Shown: positions 8,640 through 18,583, counted from the first letter of the stretch. The stretch: 48,771 nucleotides of DNA from CAYLSV01 sp964386435 (GCA_964386435.1 CAYLSV010000021.1:1-48771), one strand, 5' to 3'. Program-made: numbers and translations. Notes: generated by a model not told the origin, from the letters alone.

Positions 8640-9602
8640 TTGCTCGGCGGAACGGCGGTGGACGCCGTTCGGGGCGTGGCCCGGGGCATTGCCACCTACG
8701 GGCAGCAGTTCGGCGGGTGGATCGTTGAGGCGGAGCCGTTCGGCCAACGACCGCAGGCGGCATTGGCGTCCCGGCTTCAGGCACAAGCTTTCATCCTGAT
8801 GACGGGCAGCACCGAGGAAATCGATAAGGTCCGAAGGACCAGCGCCCCGGCGGTTATCGCGCAGTACCATACGGAGCCTGACCATTGTCCGACGCTGCCG
8901 CGGGTCGTGCCGGACGAGGAGGCTATGGGTCGCCTTGCCGCCGAACATCTGAGAAGTCGCGGCTTTCGCTCATTCTCGTGCCTTTCTACACGCTGGGCCG
9001 TCGGTCGGCTGCGACAGCGTGGCTTCATTGAGCACCTGTGGGATCACGATCACCAGTGCGTTACCCTCGGCGACGAGGCCCGTGCCGTTGAGGCAAGCGG
9101 GTTGCCCGCAAAAGTCTCCATTGCCCAGACGCAGCGGCTTGTGCGCCGCGTGCCCAAGCCGTGCGGCGTGTTCGCCTTCGACGATGCCGCGGCGGCGGAA
9201 ATCGTCCACGCGCTGCTCCGCGGCGACGACCCGCACAACGTGGTGCCCAACGGCCGCGATCACACCTGGCTCGTTGCCCCGCGCGGCGTCGTGTCCCGGC
9301 AAAGCACCGCCGGCATGGCCGTCGATGACGCGGCGACGCGTGAAGCCTTGGAATACATGCGGCAACACGCATGCAAAGGAATTGGCATCGCCCGAGTCTA
9401 CCGAGCTGTGAACATCAGCCGTCGTGGTTTGGAGCGGAAGGTGAAAGAAGCGACCGGCCGCTCACCCGCGGAGGAGCTGCGACGGCTCACCGACCTGTCG
9501 TTGATCGAAATCGCCTTGTCGATCGGCTTTGCCAGCCAATCAAACTTTACCCAGGCGCTCGCCGCCGTCTGCGGAACAACGCCCGGCCGATGGCGTGGGT
9601 GA
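8640..9602 (+). pseudogene. Degraded XylR-type AraC regulator (paralogue of 4187-5419)
   Basis: Clear paralogue of the XylR-type regulator at 4187-5419: C-L-S-T-R-W-A-V-G-R-L-R-Q matches C-L-S-T-R-W-R-V-G-R-L-R-Q, and the ends G-T-T-P-G-R-W-R and G-I-T-P-G-R-W-R agree. About 50 residues of the sensor core are missing after F-A-F-D-D, including the V-G-V-N-N-D-E strand. About 11 residues are missing between the two helix-turn-helix units, which removes the linker helix. Homology starts upstream of the first usable start codon (TTG 8640): codons for L-R-H-V-A at 8625-8639 match the paralogue's M-R-H-V-A, and a stop lies at 8583. No ribosome site is seen. It is probably non-functional, though both deletions keep the frame. 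It abuts the dehydrogenase gene end to end. Confidence 0.65.
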
Positions 9603-10619
9603 TCATGGGGTCGCTGCGTGATGGAGCGCGCTCCAATCGAACACGCTTGTGGCCCGCTCGCCGGTTGTCTCGAATGCCGCGGCAAAGGCGGCTTCGGCGT
9701 CGGTGGGGCAGAACGTATCGCCATAGAGATCGTCCAGCCGCAGCCGATCCTCGGCCATCAGCCGCAGCACCCGATCCCGATCGGCCGGCCCCTCGTCGCG
9801 GGGCAGCAAAAACGTCGTCTCGACCATAAACGCAGGGTTGTACGGGATGCCGAACTCGCCGGCGTAGCTGCCTTGGATCACGTAGCGTGGTGGCAGCTCA
9901 CGCGTGCCCCAGGCCCGACTTTTCAACAAGGAAATGGCGTGCGGCAGCACCCGTTCCACGCCGGTGGCGTCGCAGATGATGTCGAAGTGGCCGAACCGCT
10001 CGACCGCGTCACTGCCCAACGGATTGTCAAGGCCCGGCTCGATGACAATCGCATCCACGCCGGCATCAACGGCTTTTTGACAGCGGGATGCACTGACGTC
10101 GGCCGCAACCGTTTCACACTCAACGTTGAACAGCCGGGCCGAGATTTGCCCGATCAGGCCGAGGCCCAGAATGAGCACGCGCTCCCCCGGCTGCGGTGCG
10201 GCACGATGCACGCCATGAGCGGCGATGGCGGCCATCTTCGTCATGCTCGCCTGCACCAGTGCCACACCCTCGGGCACGGGCCGCACCTCACGGGCCGCGC
10301 AAAGAGAAATCGATGTGTGAGCACCCCAAAGCCGCTGCAACCCCTCCGGCAGCTCGCCGCCACCCAGCACAACGTTATCGCCTTCACGCAAATTGCTCGA
10401 TCTCGACTTGATGACGGTTCCCGACGCGCTGTAGCCGGGCACAAGCGGGAACTCGCAACCCGGTTGGGCTCCCTGAAGCACGCGACGCTCGGTGCCGGGG
10501 CTGATCGCCGAATAGCGGGTTTGCACGAGCACCTGGCCCTCCGACGGATCGGGCAGGCGGAAGTCGCGGATTCCGAACCGTTCGGCAGACTCAAATGTGA
10601 TGCACGTGGCGGCGTTCAA
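9603..10619 (-). CDS. MDR superfamily dehydrogenase (zinc-less alcohol dehydrogenase-like)
   Basis: A 338-residue protein with a GroES-like N-domain (S-A-I-S-P-G-T-E-R and V-P-G-Y-S-A-S-G-T-V) and a Rossmann nucleotide-binding domain (V-L-I-L-G-L-G-L-I-G). The G-H-E zinc motif of classical alcohol dehydrogenases is absent. The S-P-G-T-E-R signature places it with threonine-dehydrogenase-like or BchC-like members that often accompany sugar oxidoreductases. TTG 10619 was chosen because AGGAG lies about 9 bases upstream and the fold starts right after it. It lies downstream of the GH2 gene on the same strand but has its own strong promoter (10737-10709). A role in oxidising a released sugar is inferred only from context. 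Confidence 0.78.
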   Translation of the reverse strand: MNAATCITFESAERFGIRDFRLPDPSEGQVLVQTRYSAISPGTERRVLQGAQPGCEFPLVPGYSASGTVIKSRSSNLREGDNVVLGGGELPEGLQRLWGAHTSISLCAAREVRPVPEGVALVQASMTKMAAIAAHGVHRAAPQPGERVLILGLGLIGQISARLFNVECETVAADVSASRCQKAVDAGVDAIVIEPGLDNPLGSDAVERFGHFDIICDATGVERVLPHAISLLKSRAWGTRELPPRYVIQGSYAGEFGIPYNPAFMVETTFLLPRDEGPADRDRVLRLMAEDRLRLDDLYGDTFCPTDAEAAFAAAFETTGERATSVFDWSALHHAATP

Positions 10620-10708
10620 GCAACAGCTCCTGCAGAGGAGACTCCGGCAAAAGACTCGGCGGCACCTAGCGTCCGGCACCGCGGCCGGACATTACCACCC
10701 GCCGCACA

Positions 10709-10744
10709 AGCATACCCGACATTGACCTGAATCGCAACCTTGCA
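10709..10744 (-). promoter_or_regulatory. Promoter of the dehydrogenase with a near-operator site
   Basis: On the minus strand TTGCGA (10737-10732), 17 bases, TATGCT (10714-10709). The -35 box overlaps TGCAAGGTTGC (10744-10734), which differs from the TGCAACGTTGC operator only at the centre. The same overlap of motif and -35 box occurs at the second sulfatase promoter (25104-25114). Confidence 0.5.
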
Positions 10745-10748
10745 CTGA

Positions 10749-13224
10749 TCATCGCCGCCCAGGTCGCCTGCCGAAGTGGTTGGCGACCTGCAGCACCGGA
10801 GGGCTCACCAGCCGCTGCTCGTCGAGCGGTCCGCACCGGTCGATGGTGATGTTTGCCGTGTCGCCCGGCAGCAGCGTGATCTGCTGCTCGCTCACCAGAG
10901 CCTGTGGATCAAGCCGATCGGCGAACAGGCCCAAGTCGCGCAGAAGCGTCCGTGCGGTGAGTTGAAGCACCTGCCGAGAGCCGTTCGTGCGCAGCTTGTG
11001 GTCGAACGTCGGCCGCGGGTAATCCAGTTCCTTGTCCCGGGCGAACCACCACCAGCCGCGGCTCGCCGGCGACGTCTCGGGGAGCTCCGCGACCAACGCC
11101 GCATCGCTTCGATCCAGCATGTTGCTCGGGATGCCGAACTTGGCCAACGACCGTGGTGCAACTTCCACGTGGCGAACGTGCTCGTCCAGCGTCGCGCTGG
11201 TCAGATGGACGCGGCGAAGGCGGCAGGGGCCCGTCCAAGGTTCATCGTGGTCGTTGTGGAGGTAAACGTTGAGTGCGTCATTCGCCCGCGCCGGCGTTGT
11301 CACACGGCTGGGCTTGATCGTGACAAGGCGGTCGGCGAAGAACCGACGGCTTGCATACCACAACGGCTTGCGGCGACCGTCGCCGTCCACGGCCGACCAA
11401 CTGCTCACCGGCCAGCAGTCGTTGAACTGCCAGTAAAGCGACGCCTGGTTCCATGGGTGCAGGCAGCGGAACCATTCGATGCCCATGGATAACGCCCGTG
11501 CCTGCATGATCTGGGCGAGGTAGAGCCAGGCATCGAAATCGTCCTCCGGCGGCACAAAGTCGTCGGCGATCCGCTCGTGCGTCTGCTGCTGGCCCGGCAG
11601 CGGGTTCTTGTTGTGCAGCCGCATTACCGGACTGTCCCAGTGCCGCTGGTCGGCGGGAACAGACCGCTCGATCGTCGGCCACGTCGGCGGGGCGTGGTAG
11701 CCGAACTCCGTGGCCATGCGGGGGTAATGGCCGAGGTAATTGCGGTACTGGCCGTCGCCGTGCCAGACGTCCCACATGTGGCGGTTGCCGAACTCGTTGG
11801 CGTTCGAGTACCGCTCGAGCGTGCCGCTGTACGGGCTGTTGGGCCAGTAAGGCGTGGTCGGTGCCAACTCGCCGACGACGCGTGGCAGCAAATCGAGCCA
11901 GTAGCCGATGCCCCAAGGCTCGCCGCTCTCGCGGGCGGCCTTCCAATCGGGGCCCCACTCGTCGGTCGCCATAATGCACTCGTTGCCGCCGTTCCACAGC
12001 ACCACGCTCGGGTGAGCGGCCAGGCGAGTCACCTGCTGGCGGGCTTCCCGTTCAACACTCGACCACATCGGCTCCCGTTCGGGGTACAACGCGCAGGCGA
12101 ACATGAAATCCTGCCACACCATGATTCCAAGCTCATCACAAGCATCGTAAAACTTCTCGTCCTCGTAGATACCTCCGCCCCAGACACGAAGCATGTTCAT
12201 GTTGGCGTCGCGGGCCAACGTCGCTCGCTGGAGGTAGCGCTCAGCGGTAATTCGGTGCGGGAAGCAGTCGTCGGGGATCCAATTGGCACCCTTGCAATAA
12301 ATGGGCTTCTCATTGATGAGAAGCGTCATCCCCTCCCCACGGGCATCGGGAACAGGGTGGCCCACCGGCTGCTCATCCGCAGTGATCTCGAGCCGACTCG
12401 TCCGTAACCCAATGCGGCGGTGCCACGTTTGGCCGGTGCTCGGCAGCGTGACCTTCAGGTCGTACAACGGCTGCCCGCCGTGGCCAGAGGGCCACCAGAG
12501 CTTGGGCGATGGGACATCGAACTGTACGGACTTTTCGGCAATTTGCTCCTGCTCGAAGCCGTGGCCGCTGAGGCGGATCGTGATTGGTTGCGGCTCGCCC
12601 ACCACGTCGACGTGAACCTCCACGCTTGCCCGTTGCGGCGTCGCCAGGGTGACCACCGGCCGTACACCGGCGAGCCGCGATCGACTCCAGCCTTCCAAGC
12701 GGATCGGCCGCCAGATCCCCACCGTTGGCACCTCCGGCCCCCAATCCCAACCAAAATTGCAAGCCATCTTTCGGACGAAGTTGTACGGGTGGTGGCGTTC
12801 TGGCACCCCACCCATGTGCGGCAGCATGCCTTGCTCAAACTCCTGTTTTTCCGCGAAAGGAACGGGGGCGAAAAAATCGATTGTCAACTCATTCGTGTCG
12901 GACTGGAGGATCGGCTTGACACCGAAACGGTGGACGACGTGCATGTTCTCCGCTGATTCAATTTCCTCTCCATTGAGTCGGACGGTGGCGATGGTGTCCA
13001 AACCGTCGCAAACCAGTCCAGAGCTGCGCCGGCTCGTTCTCGCCGACGAGCGGATCATCAATCAGGTTCGCCGCCATCAGGTCGGTGTGCACGCAGCCGG
13101 GAACCGTCGCCCTGACACCACGACCCGCCATCAACTCCGCACGTGCGGCGTCCGGAGCATTGCTCGCCACGTCCGTCACATGCAGGGTCCAAGCAGCCGT
13201 GGCAAGATCGAGCGTCATCACCAT
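10749..13224 (-). pseudogene. GH2 family beta-mannosidase, frameshifted near the N-terminus
   Basis: The main frame (10749 to about 13016) encodes most of a GH2 beta-mannosidase: V-C-D-G-L-D-T-I-A-T-V-x-L-N-G in the N-terminal sandwich domain, the acid/base W-N-G-G-N-E and the nucleophile region A-T-E-F-G-Y. The family N-terminus (T-V-P-G-C-V-H-T-D-L and D-P-L-V-G-E-N-E) is present but in another frame, from ATG 13224 or 13218. The frames meet at 13017-13032, where about 20-25 residues expected between E-N-E and the L-V-x-D-G-L-D-T strand are also absent. So there is a deletion plus frameshift rather than a single-base slip. The catalytic part is intact. No signal peptide. GH2 mannosidases remove beta-mannose from non-reducing ends. 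It may be a true pseudogene or an assembly error. Confidence 0.75.
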
Positions 13225-13228
13225 ATGA

Positions 13229-13256
13229 AGTTTAGCGGAACGTTGTACCACGTGAA
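13229..13256 (-). promoter_or_regulatory. Candidate GH2 promoter with operator-like site in the spacer
   Basis: On the minus strand TTCACG (13256-13251), 16 bases, TAAACT (13234-13229). The spacer contains ACAACGTTCC (13246-13237), one half of the CAACGTTG palindrome. The ATG codons at 13224 and 13218 lie at the expected transcription start, so the message would be leaderless. Moderate to weak promoter match. Confidence 0.35.
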
Positions 13257-13285
13257 GCCGGCCCCGGGGCTGACGCTGAAGTAAA

Positions 13286-13313
13286 GACGCGGCGGCCCGG
13301 AGGACGCCGCGTC
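13286..13313 (-). terminator. Terminator hairpin after the 1664-residue protein gene
   Basis: A perfect 9-base stem, GACGCGGCG (13286-13294) with CGCCGCGTC (13305-13313), lies 28 bases past the stop codon at 13341. On the minus strand it is followed by TTTAC. Confidence 0.55.
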
Positions 13314-13340
13314 TGCTGATGATCACGCAATCGATGTCCA

Positions 13341-16300
13341 TCAGATCACGAAGCGTTGGTCGTCATCGTCCAACACTGTTTCCGAGAAAAGGTCCGCTTG
13401 CGGCGGGGCGTCGGCGGAACCGAACAGGGAGGTGGCCGTCGTAATTGGTGCGGTAGCCACGCTGCTCGCCTGAGAACTGCTTCGCGGGCTGCTTGTCGGA
13501 TTGCCGCTAGGCGTGTAGCTCGGGGATGTGTGGAGGACGATCTGGTCGAAATCGAAGCCCGCCTCGCGCATCCAGACGTTCACTGTGTGGACGCCGACGC
13601 TCGGGACGTTGAGAGTCGCCACCGCACCGTTCCGCGTATCTTGTCGCCAACCGAAGGTGTCGCTGAATTGGTGGATCCGGTCGGCGGACGGGGTGAAGAC
13701 GCCGTTGAGGCCGGCGTGCACGCTGTCGCTCGTCGAAGGATTAGCGCCGCCGCCGCGGCCGTGGATCCAGACGTAGTGCGTCCCGGTCTTGGTGAAGTTG
13801 ACGTCGAAGTCGAGCCTGGGGCTGTCGGTGACGAAGCCAAAGTCGTAGTTCTGGCCGTCGTCGGGTCCGACCTCCATGTGGGCGTTGTTGTTGCCGCCGG
13901 TTTGCTGCTCCCACTTGTGGGCCGTCTTGTTCACCATGCCGGTGTGATCCTCGGCCTGCATCGAAACCAGCCCGCTGCTGGCCTGCTGGAAGACGCCGCC
14001 GCCGGTGCTCCCGCCGGTTGAGCTGCCAATGCCACTGCTGGTGCCGGCGAGCAATTCGAGCTCGGCGATCTGAACCAGACCGATGCCGCCCAAGCCATTT
14101 TCGGTGCTGCCGTTGTTGTTCATGATCCGCAGGCGATACCGTTCATAGGCGGTGGAGTTGCTGACGTTGAACGTCCGCGTCTGGAACCGGCTTGAGAAGG
14201 TTTCGCCGGTGAACGTCGGGCCGACGTCCGACCACGAGCCGCCGTTGGAGCCTTGGAGGATGAAATCGCGTGGATCGCGGGCCGGCTTGTCGTTGGCGCT
14301 GGTGATCTTGAAGCCGTTGACGACGTGCTTGGTGCTGCCGGCGAAGTCGTAGCTGAGCCAGGCGCCGCTGCTGCTCATGTTGCCCAGCCACTTGGTCGCT
14401 TCATCGCCGTCAAACGCTTTGGCGGCCGACTCGTTCGAAACGGGTTGGCTCGACGCATCAACGGCCCCGCCGGTGGCGACGTTGCCGTTGCTGCCGCCGT
14501 TGCTGCCGGTTGGCGTGACCTCGAGCCACTGGATCTTGGCGTTGTCGCCGCTGTTGGTCGGGGCGATGGTGAGGCGGCCGTCGGTGATGGTGACGCTGCC
14601 GGTGAAGGTATCTTCGGCATCGGCCCCGTCCGCGTCGGCGACCGATGTGCCTTCGACGTCGACGTTGTTGGTGCCGTCGGGCCACTGCGGGTCGCCCATG
14701 CCCAGCACGTAGTCGTAGGTGCCGTTGGGCAGGCTCATTTCCCAGGTCCGGGCGTTGCCACCGAAGGCAAGGTGGTTGAGCGTCAGGCGGCGCTGCTCGC
14801 CGTTGACCGTGCGCAGGCGGCCCTCGTTGTTGGACCCGCCGAGCCAGCCGTAGGTTTGGCCGTTGCGGTTGCCGTAGCTGCCGCCGGTGTCGGCGAGGTA
14901 GCCGCTGGGCGTGGTCGCGCCGGGGTTCTGAAAGTTGATCTTGATCGTGTCGCCACCGCCACCGCCGGGTGGCGGCGTGACGGTGTTGCGGTCGAAGGTG
15001 ATTGCGTCGAGGTCGAAGGCCGACCCGATGATCTCCAGCCGCAGGACCTTCTCTCCGCTGGGCAGGTCGACGTCGTTGAGGGTGATGGCGTCGAACGAGC
15101 CGTAGCTGCCGGTGTTGCTCAAATTGGTGAACGTGCCGATCGTCGCGCCATCGAGCTTGACGCGCAAGTCACCGGCGTTGTTGGATCCGGTGGCGTAGCT
15201 GAGAATCAGGTCATACGACCCGGCATCGATGATATCGACGGTGTACTCGAGCCATTCGCCGTTTCGGTTGTAGCCGACAGCGTGGCCGTTGCTCGCGTCG
15301 GATTTGGCCGCGACTTCGACGAGGTCGCCTGGACGGTAATTCGACTTCGGATTGCCGTCCTCGTCGTGGTTGTACGCCACGCCTTGGCCGCCGAGGTCGA
15401 AGTCTTCGAGTTCGAGCTTGGCATCGTCGCTGACGTCAAACGGCGAGCCGCCGAAGGGCGCCTGGCCGGCCGGCGGCGGCGGGGAGACTTGGCCGAGGTC
15501 GAGCGGGTCGCCCCGCATGTACATGATCGGGCGGTGCTCGCCGGGGATCTTGAAGCCAGCCGAGACGCCGTCGTCCTGGATCGGCACGTACGAGAGGATG
15601 TTGCCCTCCCAAAGGCGGTTGTCCGGCGACAGCAGGCCGCCCGAGTTCTGGAAAAAGCGGGGCTCGTCGGCCATGTTGGTGATGAGCACGTCGTCCGAGG
15701 CGGCATCGATCTCGAAGACGGCGTCGAGATACTCGAATGGTGCGCCGATGCCGGCCATGCCATGGACCCGGATGCGCTCGCTGTTTTCGATTTCGAGGAA
15801 CGTGTCGTGAACTTCCTGCTTGATGCCGTAGATGTCGACGCCGGCACTGTTGCGAATCGTCGCCAGGGCGTCGCTTCGCTTGTGCTGGATGTGCAGGTGG
15901 TAAATTTCCGGGCCGTCGACGGCATCCTCGATCAAGAGCGATCGGTGGTCGGCGTCGACCTTGTCGTAGCCGTGGTTCCAGAACTGGAACCATTGCCCGC
16001 CGCCGTTGCCGCGCACCTGGACTGTGGCGTGGTTCAGCGGGCTCAACTCGTAGATGCCGTTGGGGCCAGGCCCGTTCCCGTAGTCGCCGAAGCCCTCGGG
16101 GTCGGGCTTCTCCCAGCCGACGGTCGGATCCAGCAAGCCCTTCTCCGACTTCTGGTGGTTGGCCTTGATGAAGGCCCCGTCGAGCCCGTAGAAGTTCTCG
16201 AGCACGATCGATTCGCGGTAGTTGCCGACAATCCGGTTCTTGACCTCGGCGACCAGAACCTTGCCTCGGCCGCTGCGCCACTCCATGGCGTAGGTGCCGA

Positions 16301-18335
16301 TCGGCGTCGGGTCATGGCTTTTCCAGTTCTGCACGACGTAGATGCCGAGGTGGCCGATCTTCGTCCTGTCGGTCGCGCCATCGTGGGTTCGGATGATCGG
16401 GATGCCGTTGTTGGCCGGGTCCGGGTTGTTCCCGAAGTGGCCCAACTGAGGCGACGAGGCACCGACGATCTGGGCGAGCTTGTGGTGCGGCCCGATCAGG
16501 GTCTGGTCCCGCTTGAGCGCCAGCGTGTCCGTGACGACGTAGACGCCCTTCGGCACGAAGATGGTCCCGCCGTTGGGGGTCGCGGCGATGGCGGCCTGGA
16601 AAGCGGCGGTGTCGTCTGTCTTGCCGTCGCCCGACGCACCGAAGTCGGTCACGAACGTGATGCCGCTTGTCTCGAACGATTCCCAATCGCCCAGGTTGTG
16701 GTGCGTGGTGAGGTCGGACGGGGGCATGCCGCCGAAGGAGGCGTTGAAATAAGTGTCGGCGACTCGATCGCCGTCGATGTAGATCGGCTCCTCGGCCTTG
16801 AAGGTCTCGGACTGGCTGTTCCCGTCAAGATCAACGTCGAGCGTGCGGGTTTCGGGGGTCCCCCAGAATTTGCTTTCTTGACTCAGTGCCGCCTGTGCGA
16901 CGTGGCTCCAGCCGTTGGCGTTCAACGACATGTCGGGTGTCGCGAGCTCGCTGGCGTTCTTGAAGTACGAGTTCTGGACGTAGAAGGACCGACCGTCGTG
17001 CTCCCCGCCCTGCTTTTTGTAGATCACGGAGTTGTCCGGGTGCGTCGAACCGTAAACAACCTTCGAGTCGATGAGGGCGATCGAAGAGGCGAACGGCTCC
17101 TGCGCCCACCGTTCCCGCGCGAGGATAATCGGGCCCTGTTTCGACGACTTGATGTCGGCCCCGACCAGCGTCACCGGCCCGCGGGCACTGGTGGCCAGGG
17201 CCCACTCGGTTTGGTTGTGCAGCGTCAGGCCGGTCAGCGTCGGGCCGGGCTGAGATTCGGCGTTGGTCTTACCGGCAAGCACCGGCACCGTCAGGTCGCT
17301 GACCTTCTCGCTCATGAGCACGCCGACCCGGCCGCCGTTAACGGTGACGTCGAACGTCGAGCCGCCCGAGCCGGGCACGCCGACGAGGCCGCCGTAGGCG
17401 CCCACGGCATCAATGTTGACGTCGTTGATGCTCGACCCCTCGGCCGCCTGGAAGCTCATGCCGAAAGCACCCGCGTTGCCGTTGAGGTCGAGGTCGACGT
17501 GCGCGACGAGGTTCGCATACGTCTTCGTCTGCGTGTTGTGCATCGGCGACTTGCCCGGGGCAATCGTGGGCACGCTGTGGACGTGCAGGAGCGACGCCGT
17601 GTTGTTAGGGTCGGTGAACGTGTTCGCGTCCAGCACGAGCCGCGCCCGATTGGCGGGATTAATCGTCGACCCAACGAGCCGCACGCCGACGTCGTCTTGG
17701 CCGTCCTTCAGCTCGATTTTCCCATCCCGGTTCGTGTCGGATTGCACGAGGCCTTGCGACAGGAACAACGTCCCGCTGACGTTGTACTCACCACCGGGCA
17801 GGAAGGCCACCAGCATGTGGTCGCGGGCGAAGTCGATCGCGTCCTGGAGCCTGAGCGTGTCATCCTGCCCGTCGTCGGGTGTGACGTTGAACGGGGCCGC
17901 CGTCACGTCGAGGTATCCCAGCTCCGCTAGCTCCACGTTCCCCAGACCCTGCGGCACGTCGGGCACGAAGTTCCGCGGCATGTACTTCTCGTCTGACTCA
18001 TGACGCTGGTCGGGACGGACGCCCACCCGCTCGTTGCGGTCGAACGCGTTGGCAAAGGGACGCCACTGCTCGAGGTACGCCTCGGTCGGGATCCAGGGCT
18101 GGTCGTCGATCTTGAACTTTCGACCGGGATCTTGGTAATAATCGACCACGCCCTGCCATTCGGCGTCGGTGATCTTCCAGTCGGCAAACCCGTAGTCGCC
18201 GCCGCTGCCGCCGAAGTGGCTGGCGAGCAGGCGGCGCTGCTCCAGCGTTTCGATGGCAACTTGCCGGACGGTGGGGCGGGACGCAACAACAGAACGGGCC
18301 GCTCGAGCGGCCGCGGCGGTGAACGAATTGAACAT
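13341..18335 (-). CDS. Giant secreted double beta-helix protein with several carbohydrate-binding modules
   Basis: A 1664-residue protein. Residues 31-38 read L-E-Q-R-R-L-L-A, the planctomycete N-terminal export/sorting motif. Two pectate-lyase-3-like right-handed beta-helix modules follow (about 120-450 and 540-950), each opening with a D-D-(T)-x-x-(L)-Q-x-A-I pattern. Then come a CBM6-like domain (about 965-1115), a malectin-like domain (1130-1275), an F5/8 type C (discoidin) domain (1285-1430) and a final beta-sandwich module resembling GH115 C-terminal domains (1448-1600). The first 900 residues are paralogous to the 898-residue protein at 28878-31574. GGAGGAG sits two bases before ATG 18335. 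It is probably a secreted polysaccharide lyase or hydrolase; the catalytic residues cannot be assigned by eye. The terminal hairpin is at 13286-13313. Confidence 0.85.
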   Translation of the reverse strand: MFNSFTAAAARAARSVVASRPTVRQVAIETLEQRRLLASHFGGSGGDYGFADWKITDAEWQGVVDYYQDPGRKFKIDDQPWIPTEAYLEQWRPFANAFDRNERVGVRPDQRHESDEKYMPRNFVPDVPQGLGNVELAELGYLDVTAAPFNVTPDDGQDDTLRLQDAIDFARDHMLVAFLPGGEYNVSGTLFLSQGLVQSDTNRDGKIELKDGQDDVGVRLVGSTINPANRARLVLDANTFTDPNNTASLLHVHSVPTIAPGKSPMHNTQTKTYANLVAHVDLDLNGNAGAFGMSFQAAEGSSINDVNIDAVGAYGGLVGVPGSGGSTFDVTVNGGRVGVLMSEKVSDLTVPVLAGKTNAESQPGPTLTGLTLHNQTEWALATSARGPVTLVGADIKSSKQGPIILARERWAQEPFASSIALIDSKVVYGSTHPDNSVIYKKQGGEHDGRSFYVQNSYFKNASELATPDMSLNANGWSHVAQAALSQESKFWGTPETRTLDVDLDGNSQSETFKAEEPIYIDGDRVADTYFNASFGGMPPSDLTTHHNLGDWESFETSGITFVTDFGASGDGKTDDTAAFQAAIAATPNGGTIFVPKGVYVVTDTLALKRDQTLIGPHHKLAQIVGASSPQLGHFGNNPDPANNGIPIIRTHDGATDRTKIGHLGIYVVQNWKSHDPTPIGTYAMEWRSGRGKVLVAEVKNRIVGNYRESIVLENFYGLDGAFIKANHQKSEKGLLDPTVGWEKPDPEGFGDYGNGPGPNGIYELSPLNHATVQVRGNGGGQWFQFWNHGYDKVDADHRSLLIEDAVDGPEIYHLHIQHKRSDALATIRNSAGVDIYGIKQEVHDTFLEIENSERIRVHGMAGIGAPFEYLDAVFEIDAASDDVLITNMADEPRFFQNSGGLLSPDNRLWEGNILSYVPIQDDGVSAGFKIPGEHRPIMYMRGDPLDLGQVSPPPPAGQAPFGGSPFDVSDDAKLELEDFDLGGQGVAYNHDEDGNPKSNYRPGDLVEVAAKSDASNGHAVGYNRNGEWLEYTVDIIDAGSYDLILSYATGSNNAGDLRVKLDGATIGTFTNLSNTGSYGSFDAITLNDVDLPSGEKVLRLEIIGSAFDLDAITFDRNTVTPPPGGGGGDTIKINFQNPGATTPSGYLADTGGSYGNRNGQTYGWLGGSNNEGRLRTVNGEQRRLTLNHLAFGGNARTWEMSLPNGTYDYVLGMGDPQWPDGTNNVDVEGTSVADADGADAEDTFTGSVTITDGRLTIAPTNSGDNAKIQWLEVTPTGSNGGSNGNVATGGAVDASSQPVSNESAAKAFDGDEATKWLGNMSSSGAWLSYDFAGSTKHVVNGFKITSANDKPARDPRDFILQGSNGGSWSDVGPTFTGETFSSRFQTRTFNVSNSTAYERYRLRIMNNNGSTENGLGGIGLVQIAELELLAGTSSGIGSSTGGSTGGGVFQQASSGLVSMQAEDHTGMVNKTAHKWEQQTGGNNNAHMEVGPDDGQNYDFGFVTDSPRLDFDVNFTKTGTHYVWIHGRGGGANPSTSDSVHAGLNGVFTPSADRIHQFSDTFGWRQDTRNGAVATLNVPSVGVHTVNVWMREAGFDFDQIVLHTSPSYTPSGNPTSSPRSSSQASSVATAPITTATSLFGSADAPPQADLFSETVLDDDDQRFVI

Positions 18336-18562
18336 GGCTCCTCCGGTCGATCAGAACACGCCGACCCCACGGCGGGACCGGCAAGCTCCCCCAACGGTTG
18401 CCACAACCTCCTCCACGCCGAGAACCGGCGGAGATCGCAACGATGCGAGCTTAACTAGCCGTCACTGCTGCTGCAAGCGGACCAACCTACCCAAAGACGC
18501 TATGTTGCCGCGCAATCTTGTCGCGGTCGGTCATCCGAACGGGAAACGCTAGCAAATCGGCT

Positions 18563-18583
18563 TGTGCAACGTTGCGTTGCACA
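18563..18583 (+). promoter_or_regulatory. Operator-like palindrome upstream of the TIM-barrel hydrolase
   Basis: The site reads TGTGCAAC, GTTGC, GTTGCACA. It contains the perfect palindrome GCAACGTTGC (18566-18575). Compared with the 16-base operator at 26508-26523 it looks like the same sequence with GTTGC duplicated in tandem. It lies about 90 bases before the TTG start at 18671 and 230 bases before the divergent giant gene. No convincing -35/-10 pair was found, and I see nothing else in the 335-base gap (18336-18670). Confidence 0.6.

Noticed and set aside
10121..10128. Exact CAACGTTG inside the dehydrogenase gene
   Set aside because: It lies 610 bases from the gene's promoter and encodes ordinary residues, so I do not count it as an operator, although it is part of the motif tally.
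13201..13284. A plus-strand frame ending G-T-L-Y-H-V-K-P-A-P-G-L-T-L-K near the GH2 start
   Set aside because: Most of that frame overlaps the clear GH2 N-terminus on the other strand and the tail matches nothing I recognise.
14253..17930. A 1225-codon open frame on the plus strand opposite the giant beta-helix gene
   Set aside because: It is a mirror of a GC-rich gene in which stop codons are rare on the opposite strand. It shows no domain, no signal peptide and no ribosome site, while the minus strand gives a coherent multidomain protein.
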